From Candidatus Protochlamydia phocaeensis (GTDB lineage Bacteria; Chlamydiota; Chlamydiia; Chlamydiales; Parachlamydiaceae): a stretch of 64,000 nt of DNA. The notes below the pieces were generated by a model. That model did no database searches and was not told where the DNA came from. It saw only the letters and a list, made by a program, of their open reading frames with translations. The stretch spans positions 1 to 64,000 of the forward strand of contig NZ_FCNU01000017.1 of the NCBI RefSeq assembly GCF_001545115.1. The letters are read 5' to 3'. The position numbers and the translations under genes were made by a program. Within the stretch, counting starts at the first letter, position 1; each line of letters opens with the position of its first letter. Below are positions 7,702 through 15,232 of the stretch, in pieces.

Positions 7702-9978
7702 ATGAGTATAAGTGGGAATCTTCATTCATTCAACCGAGAGCTATTCGAACAAGATATTCAAACCAAGCTTGAGGGGTTAGCCCACTTGGATTTATCAATA
7801 ATTGATCCTCAGTCGGATGAATTAACACCTGAGAAAGGTCAATTAGTGCGAGAAATTTTAGATGGGTTGGAAATGATAAAGGGCAATATGGAATATGCGA
7901 ATAGCCAATTCGTTCCACGCTTCTTTGAAAAAGTGAAGAATTTGACCAATCACATCAAATTACCTGAATCCAATCAACAAACCATTACCTCTGTCATTCA
8001 ATCTGTTTTTACCAATATTTCCGAAAAGCGGATCATTAATTTAATGCAGCAGATAGGGGAATTTAAGGGAGCTATTTTGGATTCTGCGCCGCCCTCGCTA
8101 TTAGAAGAATTGGAAGGGATAAATCCTGAGGAAGGGGAGGAAAGAGTCATTGAGCAGTTTAAAGCCATTATGCAGAAAGATGAGCACATGGCTTTTTTAG
8201 CCAATGGCAATGATCCTTTTCTTCAGGATGTGGTTGCTCCTTATTTTGATTTTAAAAAAGCAGATGCGTCGGGCAAGACCTTGCTCCACCATCTGGCATT
8301 AAAGAAAAATCCTCTTTTTACTTCCCACTTTCTTTCTCTGGTAAAAGGAAAAGCCGATATGAATGCGCGGGATGAAAAGGGAGCCACTCCGCTTTATTAT
8401 GCTGCTGGATACTCATCGCCGGAATTTGTCCGAGGGTTACTGCAGAATGGCTCCGATCCTAAAATAAAGACAGAGACCGGACAAAGTCCTTTTAACATGG
8501 CAGCTATTCATGAGAAAAAAGAGGCGATGATCGAATTGCAGAAGGCGGCGATAGGAGAGTTGGGCTTGCATTTTCGCAGCATTTCCACCCAACTTCCGAA
8601 GCAAGAGGATAAAAAGACTTTGGGGCGGGCTATCAGCGGTGCGGCCCAACTTTCGAGCTTGGGGTCAGTAGGCGGGACGACAATTGGAGTAGCGGGCAAA
8701 GTAGGCGGCGTCGTTTCTAAAAAATACGTAGACCCGGCTGTCGATTCTCAGATTCAGGCGCTCATTTTCGATCTGGATGAGGAGTCTCAAAAAGCGCTTG
8801 TCTCAAGAATTAATGAGTTGGCCTCTATTGAAAGCGGCGGAAAGCAAGTATCGGAATTTTCTCAGACTATCCCTTTTAATGCCGTCAATATGACAGTCAA
8901 TGCGCTTGCCTTGCTTGCAAATGTCAACAAGGCTTCTATTCCCAACCAGGCTTACGATAGTCAGCTGAAAGAGCTTAAAGACCAAGTAAAAATCATTGAA
9001 GCTAAAATAGCCCGCTTGGGCAGCTCTGGGGAAGATGAAATAAAAAAAGGCATTTTGCTTAAAGATAAAGAATTAGTCCTAACGCAAATCAAGACTCTGG
9101 AGACGCATTTAAGCACCCAAAAAGAAATGATCAAAGCCCAGTGTTTGAGAAACGCGATCGAAATAGGCAAAAGCGGCAGCAAAGCGTTGCTTAGCCAAGA
9201 ATATTTATCCGACACCATGGCGCTTTCCCTGCTCAAATACGTTCCTTCTCTTGCCACTTCTCTCACGAGTGCTGCTGCCATTTATCAAAATTGGAATGCC
9301 ATCAAAGACTTGAATGTCCGCAGAGAGCAGATCCAAGTCATGAAGCAAGCTGTATCGACAGCTTATGATGAGCTTCAAAAATTGCGAGATTTTTTTCCAG
9401 AGGGCAGCTTTGAGAAAATTCTTTTAGACTTGAAAGCAAAAAATTATGAGCAAAAGCTTGCCCACTTAGAAAAAGCAGCTAGCGAGATTGGATATAAAAA
9501 ACTCTCCACGGTTACTTCGACTTACATCTATGCTGCCGCTTTAATGACTTATACCATCGGTTTAATGACCGCGGTGTCTTCAACAGCGCAAGATGAGAAT
9601 TCTCCGGAAAACAAAATGACATCGGCAAGCGCAATCTTGGCAACAGGGGGGATGATCACGGGCTTTGCACCCCTCATCATTGGAGGCGCTTATGCAACAG
9701 TAGATAAGCTTGGACAGCTTTCAACGACGGCTAAGAATTTATCTTCAAGGGCATTTGAATGGCGCCTGTCTTCCGAACAGCGTCAGGAAAGAGAGCTTAT
9801 ACGACAAACAGCCGGGCAATTGGGAATAGAACCGACAGATTTGGAAAGAAGACTGGTTCAGATGGAGAGCGTTTTAAATGATGAAAAAATGGAAGATATT
9901 TTGCAGCGTGCGGGAATTGATACGCGCTCCTATGATAACCAGCGAAGAACGCTTATTTTACAATTATTGGCTCAATAG
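7702..9978 (+). CDS. Ankyrin-repeat membrane protein, candidate secreted effector
   Basis: A 758-residue protein with three recognisable ankyrin repeats at about 187-285, each with the G-TPL-like and A-x-x-G-like pattern (GKTLLHHLALKK, GATPLYYAAGYSSPEFVRGL, GQSPFNMAAIHEKK). A Gly-rich segment follows (about 316-340), then a predicted coiled coil (about 415-470, with KDQVKIIEAKIARLG and ILLKDKELVLTQIKTLETHL), and hydrophobic helices near 508-532, 607-630 and 643-668. No signal peptide is present. Ankyrin repeats with membrane helices and coiled coils are typical of host-directed proteins of intracellular bacteria, so type III secretion and host or inclusion membrane targeting is an inference. 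A small CesT/YbjN-like gene follows 28 bases downstream and may encode its chaperone. Confidence 0.78.
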   Translation: MSISGNLHSFNRELFEQDIQTKLEGLAHLDLSIIDPQSDELTPEKGQLVREILDGLEMIKGNMEYANSQFVPRFFEKVKNLTNHIKLPESNQQTITSVIQSVFTNISEKRIINLMQQIGEFKGAILDSAPPSLLEELEGINPEEGEERVIEQFKAIMQKDEHMAFLANGNDPFLQDVVAPYFDFKKADASGKTLLHHLALKKNPLFTSHFLSLVKGKADMNARDEKGATPLYYAAGYSSPEFVRGLLQNGSDPKIKTETGQSPFNMAAIHEKKEAMIELQKAAIGELGLHFRSISTQLPKQEDKKTLGRAISGAAQLSSLGSVGGTTIGVAGKVGGVVSKKYVDPAVDSQIQALIFDLDEESQKALVSRINELASIESGGKQVSEFSQTIPFNAVNMTVNALALLANVNKASIPNQAYDSQLKELKDQVKIIEAKIARLGSSGEDEIKKGILLKDKELVLTQIKTLETHLSTQKEMIKAQCLRNAIEIGKSGSKALLSQEYLSDTMALSLLKYVPSLATSLTSAAAIYQNWNAIKDLNVRREQIQVMKQAVSTAYDELQKLRDFFPEGSFEKILLDLKAKNYEQKLAHLEKAASEIGYKKLSTVTSTYIYAAALMTYTIGLMTAVSSTAQDENSPENKMTSASAILATGGMITGFAPLIIGGAYATVDKLGQLSTTAKNLSSRAFEWRLSSEQRQERELIRQTAGQLGIEPTDLERRLVQMESVLNDEKMEDILQRAGIDTRSYDNQRRTLILQLLAQ

Positions 9979-10006
9979 GTAGAGTAAAAACTGAGAGGAG
10001 AAAATT

Positions 10007-10537
10007 ATGGAAGATCAATTTCTTGAAAAGCTAGAAGCTGTTCTAGATCGATTCGGATATCCATGCCTTTTGCACAAAGCTTCGCAGGAAATGCCTTTTG
10101 AGCACTTAAGTTTGACACTTCCTCGGGACAGCAAAAACCGGGAAAGAATCTGTATTCTTAAGATTGAAAAGGATGTCTTAGCCGCTCCTGCCGCACAAGA
10201 AGCTACCGAATCATTCGTGCATATTTATACTGTTCTTCCCTTTACCGTTGAGCCTCAGTCCATTGGAGAAGTAGCGAGACTCATCAATTTTTTTAATAAA
10301 TCTCTGCTAGTGCCAGGATTTATCTTAGATGAAGCGGGCAAAAGCGTATTTTTTCGCTATGCCTTCTTAAAGCCCGGCTCTATGCTGGAAGACGCGACCT
10401 TTATTTCCTTAATCGGAACCATCCTGCTTTGGCTCGATTCTTTTTCCGATTCCATTGAAGAAGTGGCTAAGGGAAAATCCATGGTTGAAGTCATTCAAGA
10501 AAGGATGAATGAACTTCTTCAATTGCCTGCGAAATAA
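10007..10537 (+). CDS. Small CesT/YbjN-like protein, possible chaperone of the ankyrin protein
   Basis: A 176-residue protein starting at ATG 10007 after GAGAGGAG (9991-9998). The order of a helix (QFLEKLEAVLDRFG), beta strands, then a central helix (SIGEVARLINFFNKSLLVPG), strands FILDEAGKSVFFRYAFL and a closing helix (IEEVAKGKSMVEVIQERMNE) resembles the alpha-beta-beta-beta-alpha fold shared by type III secretion chaperones of the CesT/SycE group and YbjN-type proteins. It is co-directional with and 28 bases behind the ankyrin-repeat gene, an arrangement common for effector-chaperone pairs. Fold similarity is my reading of the pattern, not a database match. Binding to the upstream protein is a hypothesis. 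Confidence 0.6.
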   Translation: MEDQFLEKLEAVLDRFGYPCLLHKASQEMPFEHLSLTLPRDSKNRERICILKIEKDVLAAPAAQEATESFVHIYTVLPFTVEPQSIGEVARLINFFNKSLLVPGFILDEAGKSVFFRYAFLKPGSMLEDATFISLIGTILLWLDSFSDSIEEVAKGKSMVEVIQERMNELLQLPAK

Positions 10538-10550
10538 GTAAAGGGATGAG

Positions 10551-10600
10551 GGAGTTAAAATTTTTAATTGGCCCCACTGCGACCAGTGACTTTTAACTCC
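10551..10600. terminator. Inverted repeat between convergent genes
   Basis: GGAGTTAAAA (10551-10560) and TTTTAACTCC (10591-10600) are a perfect 10-base inverted repeat with a 30-base loop, placed where two convergent genes end. The right arm lies inside the last codons of the F-box gene. T- and A-tracts are adjacent to the arms, so it could act on both transcripts. Confidence 0.45.
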
Positions 10601-11844
10601 TTGATGCCTTGCAAACTTTCAATTCCTTTGTTTGTCAGTTGGGGACACCAGCTTACATTTAGGCTATCAAGATTGAGAGGAGCGAGCTTTTGAACTCCTC
10701 GATCGGTTAATTTTGTGCAATAGCAGACATTTAATTCTTTAAGAGTGGAAATACCAGAAAGGATGTTGAGTCCTTCATCGGTAATATTTTCGCATTTCAT
10801 CAGGGAAAGCTTCTTTAGAGGTAAAAACTTTAATGCGGTTAGGGCTCGGTCATTAATTGCGCATTCAGTGAGAATCAACGTTTGCAAATTCTTGCATTGT
10901 GCGATCCATTGGATCGTCTCTTCAGTCCATTCCGTTTGGCTCAAATCCAAGTGCTGTAATTGTTGATACCATGCTGGCGATGGGGGAGGAGAGAGTGTTT
11001 GCAAATTGGGAAAACGAAAGGCGCAGCCCTGCAAACTTAAGGAAGAAAGAGAGAATTTAAAGAGAGAGGGAAGGGCCTGGACAGTTAATTTTTTACAGTG
11101 GTTCAAGGCTAGGCTTTCTAAGCGAAGAGCACTCAATTCCCCAATTGCTCTGTCTGTCAGCGATTCCCCCCTGTTAATGGTTATTTTTTTTAAAGGAAGC
11201 TGGAATAATTGCGTCCATTTTCCTTCGCTGATCTGCAGTCCAAATACAGTTAGAGCATTCAACCTTTTTAATTTTAAAATTTCGTCGACTTCCTGATCGG
11301 AAATCATTGAGGATCCCAGATCCAATTGTCTAAGATGCGGGCAAAAACGAACAATTTCTGAAAGGCGGCCTTTGTCGAGTCGGAGGCTAAATTGATTTAA
11401 GTTGAGAACGTCCAGGCTTTTATTGGAAGCTTTCAGAAAAGGAAGAAGTAAAGAGAATGAATATAAATTAAGCTCTTTTGGAGATAAAAGCCCTTGATTG
11501 CAGGCAATTATTTTACTGTGAAATAGGCATTCTTTGACAAAGGAACGGGTCTTCTGTAAAAATTCCCCATTCCTTGGCTCTTCCCGATGCGGCCACGTTG
11601 GCTTATCACGCAGGATCCATGCTAGCGACAGAGAATAAACAGAGGGGAAAAACTCTTTTTTCGAGGCCTGGCAAGCTAATTGATCGAAAATGCAATAAAT
11701 GATTTCTAAGGGAAGCTGATGGAGAAGGGGAGGACAAACCCCGCTTTTTCCTTCCTCGGCTTCCGCTTCTATTTCCATTTCTTGATTCATCTCCACATAT
11801 TTCTCTTCGTATGAAGTGACTGAATGATAAGAGGATATATTCAT
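10564..11844 (-). CDS. F-box and leucine-rich-repeat protein, candidate host-ubiquitin effector
   Basis: A 426-residue eukaryote-like protein. Residues 41-56 (LHQLPLEIIYCIFDQL) match the start of an F-box, which binds SKP1 in SCF ubiquitin ligases. About residues 140-420 are leucine-rich repeats of the cysteine-containing/F-box type, with units such as LRQLDLGSSMISDQEVD, LKKLSLMKCENITDEGLNIL, LKELNVCYCTKLTDRGVQKL and LDSLNVSWCPQLTNKGI. Expanded F-box families have been reported in amoeba-associated chlamydiae. The reasonable inference is a secreted adaptor that recruits a host SCF ligase to a target bound by the repeats. No signal peptide is present, which fits type III rather than Sec export. 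Confidence 0.83.
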   Translation of the reverse strand: MNISSYHSVTSYEEKYVEMNQEMEIEAEAEEGKSGVCPPLLHQLPLEIIYCIFDQLACQASKKEFFPSVYSLSLAWILRDKPTWPHREEPRNGEFLQKTRSFVKECLFHSKIIACNQGLLSPKELNLYSFSLLLPFLKASNKSLDVLNLNQFSLRLDKGRLSEIVRFCPHLRQLDLGSSMISDQEVDEILKLKRLNALTVFGLQISEGKWTQLFQLPLKKITINRGESLTDRAIGELSALRLESLALNHCKKLTVQALPSLFKFSLSSLSLQGCAFRFPNLQTLSPPPSPAWYQQLQHLDLSQTEWTEETIQWIAQCKNLQTLILTECAINDRALTALKFLPLKKLSLMKCENITDEGLNILSGISTLKELNVCYCTKLTDRGVQKLAPLNLDSLNVSWCPQLTNKGIESLQGIKELKVTGRSGAN

Positions 11845-12070
11845 AAAAACCTTTTATTAATCTGCTTCATTAATAACCCGAATTTTGAGATGTATTTCTT
11901 CTTTAAATAAGAATAATATAACAAAATAATTTAATAAAAACAATAATATTTGACCATTGATTTATTGTTTATAGTTGTTTTGTTAAAATTGAAATAAAAT
12001 TGTGTAAATTATTTGAAATAAAAAATAGAAAAGCCACTGAGAAATGCTCTGACTAAGAGAGAGGATTCCG

Positions 12071-12118
12071 TAAGGAAAAATAATCTCAGATATCGATCAT
12101 TATGGATTTTAATCCACC
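12071..12118 (+). repeat. Dispersed repeat B, copy 3
   Basis: GGAAAAATAATCTCAGATAT at 12074-12093 continues as CGATCATTATGGATTTTAAT. The copy at 61575-61620 shares the pattern (AAAATAACCTCAAATATCGA followed by TTGCGATGGGTTTTTAT), with weaker copies elsewhere in the window. Confidence 0.55.
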
Positions 12119-12149
12119 TTCTAGGAGCCGTTCAGAGGCTAAGAAAGAA

Positions 12150-12181
12150 GGAGGCCAATTGAATATGGCCTCCGTATTTTT
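12150..12181 (+). terminator. Strong hairpin followed by T-tract
   Basis: GGAGGCCA (12150-12157) and TGGCCTCC (12166-12173) form a perfect 8-base stem with loop ATTGAATA, followed by GTATTTTT. In the plus direction it looks like an intrinsic terminator, yet both flanking genes are on the minus strand, so the transcript it would end is unknown. Confidence 0.6.
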
Positions 12182-12267
12182 GCGAGCTTTAGAGAAAAAT
12201 AGTCTCGAACTAAACTAATTTAGTACAGCTTCTAGAAGGCATTCCCTAGACAGTTAAAAATACCTTA

Positions 12268-12975
12268 TTATAGGCGGCGAGTCGGCCCGCTATCGCGATC
12301 GCTTGGAGGAGGAGTGTCTATTCCTTTTCCTTGCATAACCTGCTTGAAAGCAGCAACGATAATAGCGCCAACAAAAATGCCGGGTGCGGCAATGAATAAT
12401 CCCAATAAGAGCCCTGTTAAGACAACATAGCGCAGTTGATCTTGACCGGTAAAGACTTGCCCAATATTGCGCAGGTAATAGATGATTTCATAGGCAAAAT
12501 GATAGCCGGCTACCATTCCAAGGATCAATCCACCTAAGAGATTATCAAAGAAAAGCAAGAGTAAACCCAAAATCAACAAGATATAAGTGATCGTATGTTC
12601 CTTGTTATTCCGGGCATATTGATAAAGATCGTCAAATTTCTTTGAATCCTTATTATTTCTAAAAGACTCTCTCACTTTATCTTCTATCGATTCTTTATGC
12701 TGATAGTCTTTGGTTTTTTGCGTATAATCGCTTGAATAAGTTTTTGCTCCTTCTCCCATCTCTGAGGCGTATACCCTATTGGGTTCTGTTGAAGCTGCCG
12801 ATTTAGGCGGAACTGCATAGTTGGACGCATTGGTAGAATAAATTTTAGACGGTTCGCTTGAAGGAAATACAGGCGGTTGAGTCAAATCAGATGGGTCGCC
12901 TGAAGATGGTTGATTAGGATCTTGAAAAGGCGGCTTGTCGGGATCCTGTGGAAACTTTGGATCATTAGTATTCAT
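12268..12975 (-). CDS. Proline-rich membrane protein of unknown function
   Basis: A 235-residue protein with a low-complexity N-terminal half rich in Pro, Ser, Asp and Tyr (for example FPQDPDKPPFQDPNQPSSGD) and a hydrophobic C-terminal half. Membrane segments are likely near residues 129-167 (TITYILLILGLLLLFF, then LGGLILGMVAGYHFAYEI, probably a hairpin) and 181-209 (RYVVLTGLLLGLFIAAPGIF). The N-terminal tail is probably cytoplasmic or, if exported, host-exposed. A long soluble region with paired membrane helices is reminiscent of chlamydial inclusion-membrane proteins, but the signal is not specific. No homologous family is recognised. The start at 12975 is preceded by AAGGGGGAAAG on the coding strand. 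Confidence 0.65.
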   Translation of the reverse strand: MNTNDPKFPQDPDKPPFQDPNQPSSGDPSDLTQPPVFPSSEPSKIYSTNASNYAVPPKSAASTEPNRVYASEMGEGAKTYSSDYTQKTKDYQHKESIEDKVRESFRNNKDSKKFDDLYQYARNNKEHTITYILLILGLLLLFFDNLLGGLILGMVAGYHFAYEIIYYLRNIGQVFTGQDQLRYVVLTGLLLGLFIAAPGIFVGAIIVAAFKQVMQGKGIDTPPPSDRDSGPTRRL

Positions 12976-13051
12976 ACTTTCCCCCTTAATTGATGGGTTA
13001 AATCAATTTTGGTAATGGATAAAAGAAGATAGGTACCTAAAAACAAGAATA

Positions 13052-13207
13052 TGGAGTTTTTTTTGCTCTTTCGCCTGCCTCAAAGCTGCGGAGATGAACA
13101 AATGGTCAGGCGGTTCATATTAAAAAATAGGGACCGTCTGGCCACTTTTCATCTGCAAGCGCTTTCACGTCAGTCCAAAGTCAAAAAAACTCTAAACTCC
13201 GGTTAAA
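13052..13207. repeat. MITE-like hairpin element, enlarged copy
   Basis: The left part (GGAGTTTTTTTTGCTCTTTC, then TGCGGAGATGAACAAATGG) and the right part (CAAGCGCTTTCACGTCAGTC, then AACTCTAAACTCCGGTTAA) match the compact element at 35619-35741. About 50 bases are inserted in the middle (13107-13155), and the insert has its own imperfect inverted repeat (GGTCAGGCGGT/ACCGTCTGGCC). Confidence 0.7.
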
Positions 13208-13311
13208 ATGCTTGAGTCCGTTATAACCGGCACTCTTCAACTATGCAATCATTTTTTTAGATAGTCTTTGCAAGGAGTATACCAACATCTCTAAAAAGGG
13301 GATTAAATCCC

Positions 13312-13337
13312 ATAAAAACTCCAAATTCGGGTTAATA
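13312..13337. repeat. MITE-like element, right-arm fragment
   Basis: AAAAACTCCAAATTCGGGTT followed by AATAA matches the right end (AAAAAACTCCAAACTCAGGTTAA) of the element at 35702-35738. No left arm is found nearby. Confidence 0.45.
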
Positions 13338-13369
13338 ACTAGAGTTGAGAGTATTTTCTTTCCTTAAGA

Positions 13370-13421
13370 CGACGCTCGAATCTAGGTCGCTAGCGATTTT
13401 AATACATTCGTTAGGATGTTC
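13370..13421 (+). repeat. Dispersed repeat C, copy 1
   Basis: The segment reading CGAATCTAGGTCGCTAGCGA then TTTTAATACATTCGTTA aligns with 37855-37890 (CGAATTTAGGTTATTAGCGA then TTTTAATACACTCTTTA), and in the opposite direction with 61988-62030. Confidence 0.5.
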
Positions 13422-13769
13422 GGTAGTTTTTAGATTTAATTAAAAGTTAAAACAAATCTCTGGATAGTTTATTTTTTTTGTATTTTTTTTATTGGATAAT
13501 TGGAAATTAATAATATGTTGTGGTTTTTTTATTCTCTTGATAAGATTTAGCATATCTTTTATTAAGTGCTATTTTCAAAGAGCTAGTTCCAATTTGACAA
13601 GCATTTGCTTTATCCTCCATCGATTTAGCTGGAAGGAAAGAAAAGTTTTTGTCTAAAGACATTTAAAATTTTCAATTAAAGCCAATCAGCATAGAATATT
13701 GAAAAAATATTGAAGCGGACGGATCCGGCAGCGATTAAAGAGTTTCTAAGGAAGTAAAGATTCAAATGT

Positions 13770-15221
13770 GTGAGAGTAATGATTAGTCGGTGGTTAACTT
13801 GGCTTAATTCTGCCATACTTGGAGTCCTTTTTCTTTTAGGATTGGGAATAGTCTTAATTTGGCTGGCGTGGCCATCGGAGATTTTTTTATCCAATCCCAA
13901 GTCCAAGCCAAACGGTTTGCCAAAAACCGCTTTTGAGTTCCCTCCGGCCGTTTATCAGCAGATTGGAGGGCCGCTATTGGCTTTGCAGAATGCTTCGCCT
14001 TCTTTGCAGTTGCCTGATTTGAAGCAGCATTTGATCTATTATGGAAAAAATGGAAGGCCGGATGCGCAATCGAATCATACGCTTTTGCATTTCTCTTTTG
14101 CCGGAAACAAAGCCGTTGTTTCTACGCCCCCTGGCGAGCCGCTCTATTTATTGTATGATAAAAAGAGCAATCCGGGCCGTTATATTTTTAGCCCAAACAA
14201 TGAGAGGACGTCTTTGTGGATTGAAGGGGTGCCGGTTGATGCGGAAGTGCAAGTTAAAGTTGCCATGGAAAATGATAAGGGCGAGTTGATTACGGAGCCT
14301 GAAAGCTGTGCGCAATTTCGTCTAGCAGAAAAAGAGTTTATTCGTTATGCAGGATCGAGCTGGGAAATTGGCACGTGGCGTGTAGACGGCACTTTGCTTG
14401 CCCGTCAGCGGGCGCGCTGGTTTGGGCCGGACCGCTTTTTAGAAAAACATGGCGGACAAGACTACCAAGATAGCATCGGCAAACAGCGCATTGATTTTGG
14501 CGAGAATGACGATATTTATTCCGTTTTTGTCAAAGTGGGCGACTGCTTGGTTTGGGATAAAAACCGATGGACTATCGTTCAACCGGGCGAAAGCTCGCTC
14601 AACCATCCTTTATTGGTTGTCAAAAAAATTGAAGATCGGTTGATGACATTCGAGCTATGGGATGTAGAAGGGAAAGGAAAAATTTTGTTGAATTTGCTAA
14701 AATCGACAGAGCCTTGGACAGTACAAAATGCCCAGCAGATTCAGCATATGTTTAAATTTGTTGGTGCGCGCACGCGCTCGCAATGCGTCTTCGAAATTAA
14801 TCATGAGCGCATGGTAATCTGTCCATCCGATTGGCTGCTTTTGACTCCGAAAGGATGGAAAAAGCTGACAACAGAAGAAGACATTGATAATTATGTTAAG
14901 CGCAAAATAACGGGAACATTGTTTGTTTTTGAAGGCTTGTCACGCAAGGATGAGCGCCAAGTCATGGTAGGCACGCTTTATAATCCGACGCGGAGCGACA
15001 GCCAAACGATCGAGCTTTCTTTGCAGCAGGGCGGAGGAAATAAGCCTTTGGCGGCAAAGGACAATAAAGAGACCAAAGAGACTAAAGAGGTGGCAGATAT
15101 CATAGGGGAAAAAATTGGCCTAATGGGAGGAAAAGCCGAAGGCGATCGCAATGCGGTTCCTGTGCCTCCTGTCATGCCTGTCCCTATGATGCCGCCTAAG
15201 ACTCAATCTTCTAACCAATAG
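13770..15221 (+). CDS. Membrane-anchored protein heading the type II secretion operon
   Basis: A 483-residue protein with one N-terminal membrane helix (about residues 14-35, NSAILGVLFLLGLGIVLIWL) and a large periplasmic part, ending in a Pro/Met-rich tail (about 460-480). The start is GTG 13770 with AAGGAAG at 13748-13754 rather far upstream; ATG 13779 is the alternative. The gene ends two bases before the secretin gene. In Chlamydia trachomatis an uncharacterised gene (CT573) occupies the position just before gspD, and this is probably its counterpart. Topology matches GspC, the inner-membrane partner of the secretin, but I see no clear GspC homology region, so a GspC-like role is inference. 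Confidence 0.72.
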   Translation: MRVMISRWLTWLNSAILGVLFLLGLGIVLIWLAWPSEIFLSNPKSKPNGLPKTAFEFPPAVYQQIGGPLLALQNASPSLQLPDLKQHLIYYGKNGRPDAQSNHTLLHFSFAGNKAVVSTPPGEPLYLLYDKKSNPGRYIFSPNNERTSLWIEGVPVDAEVQVKVAMENDKGELITEPESCAQFRLAEKEFIRYAGSSWEIGTWRVDGTLLARQRARWFGPDRFLEKHGGQDYQDSIGKQRIDFGENDDIYSVFVKVGDCLVWDKNRWTIVQPGESSLNHPLLVVKKIEDRLMTFELWDVEGKGKILLNLLKSTEPWTVQNAQQIQHMFKFVGARTRSQCVFEINHERMVICPSDWLLLTPKGWKKLTTEEDIDNYVKRKITGTLFVFEGLSRKDERQVMVGTLYNPTRSDSQTIELSLQQGGGNKPLAAKDNKETKETKEVADIIGEKIGLMGGKAEGDRNAVPVPPVMPVPMMPPKTQSSNQ

Positions 15222-15232
15222 TTGTGGGACAC

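Larger units (their letters stand above)
11845..12267. other. Intergenic region with repeat B and a terminator-like hairpin
   Basis: This 423-base gap contains no coding sequence I can support. It is AT-rich near the F-box gene start (probable minus-strand promoter region), then holds dispersed repeat B (12071-12118) and a strong hairpin (12150-12173). Confidence 0.5.
12976..13769. other. 794-base intergenic region with MITE-like and other repeats
   Basis: I see no gene here. The region holds an enlarged copy of the MITE-like hairpin (13052-13207), a right-arm fragment of the same element (13312-13337), and a copy of dispersed repeat C (13370-13421). The remaining 13430-13769 is AT-rich and probably contains the promoter of the type II secretion operon, though no clear -35/-10 pair stands out. 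Confidence 0.5.
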
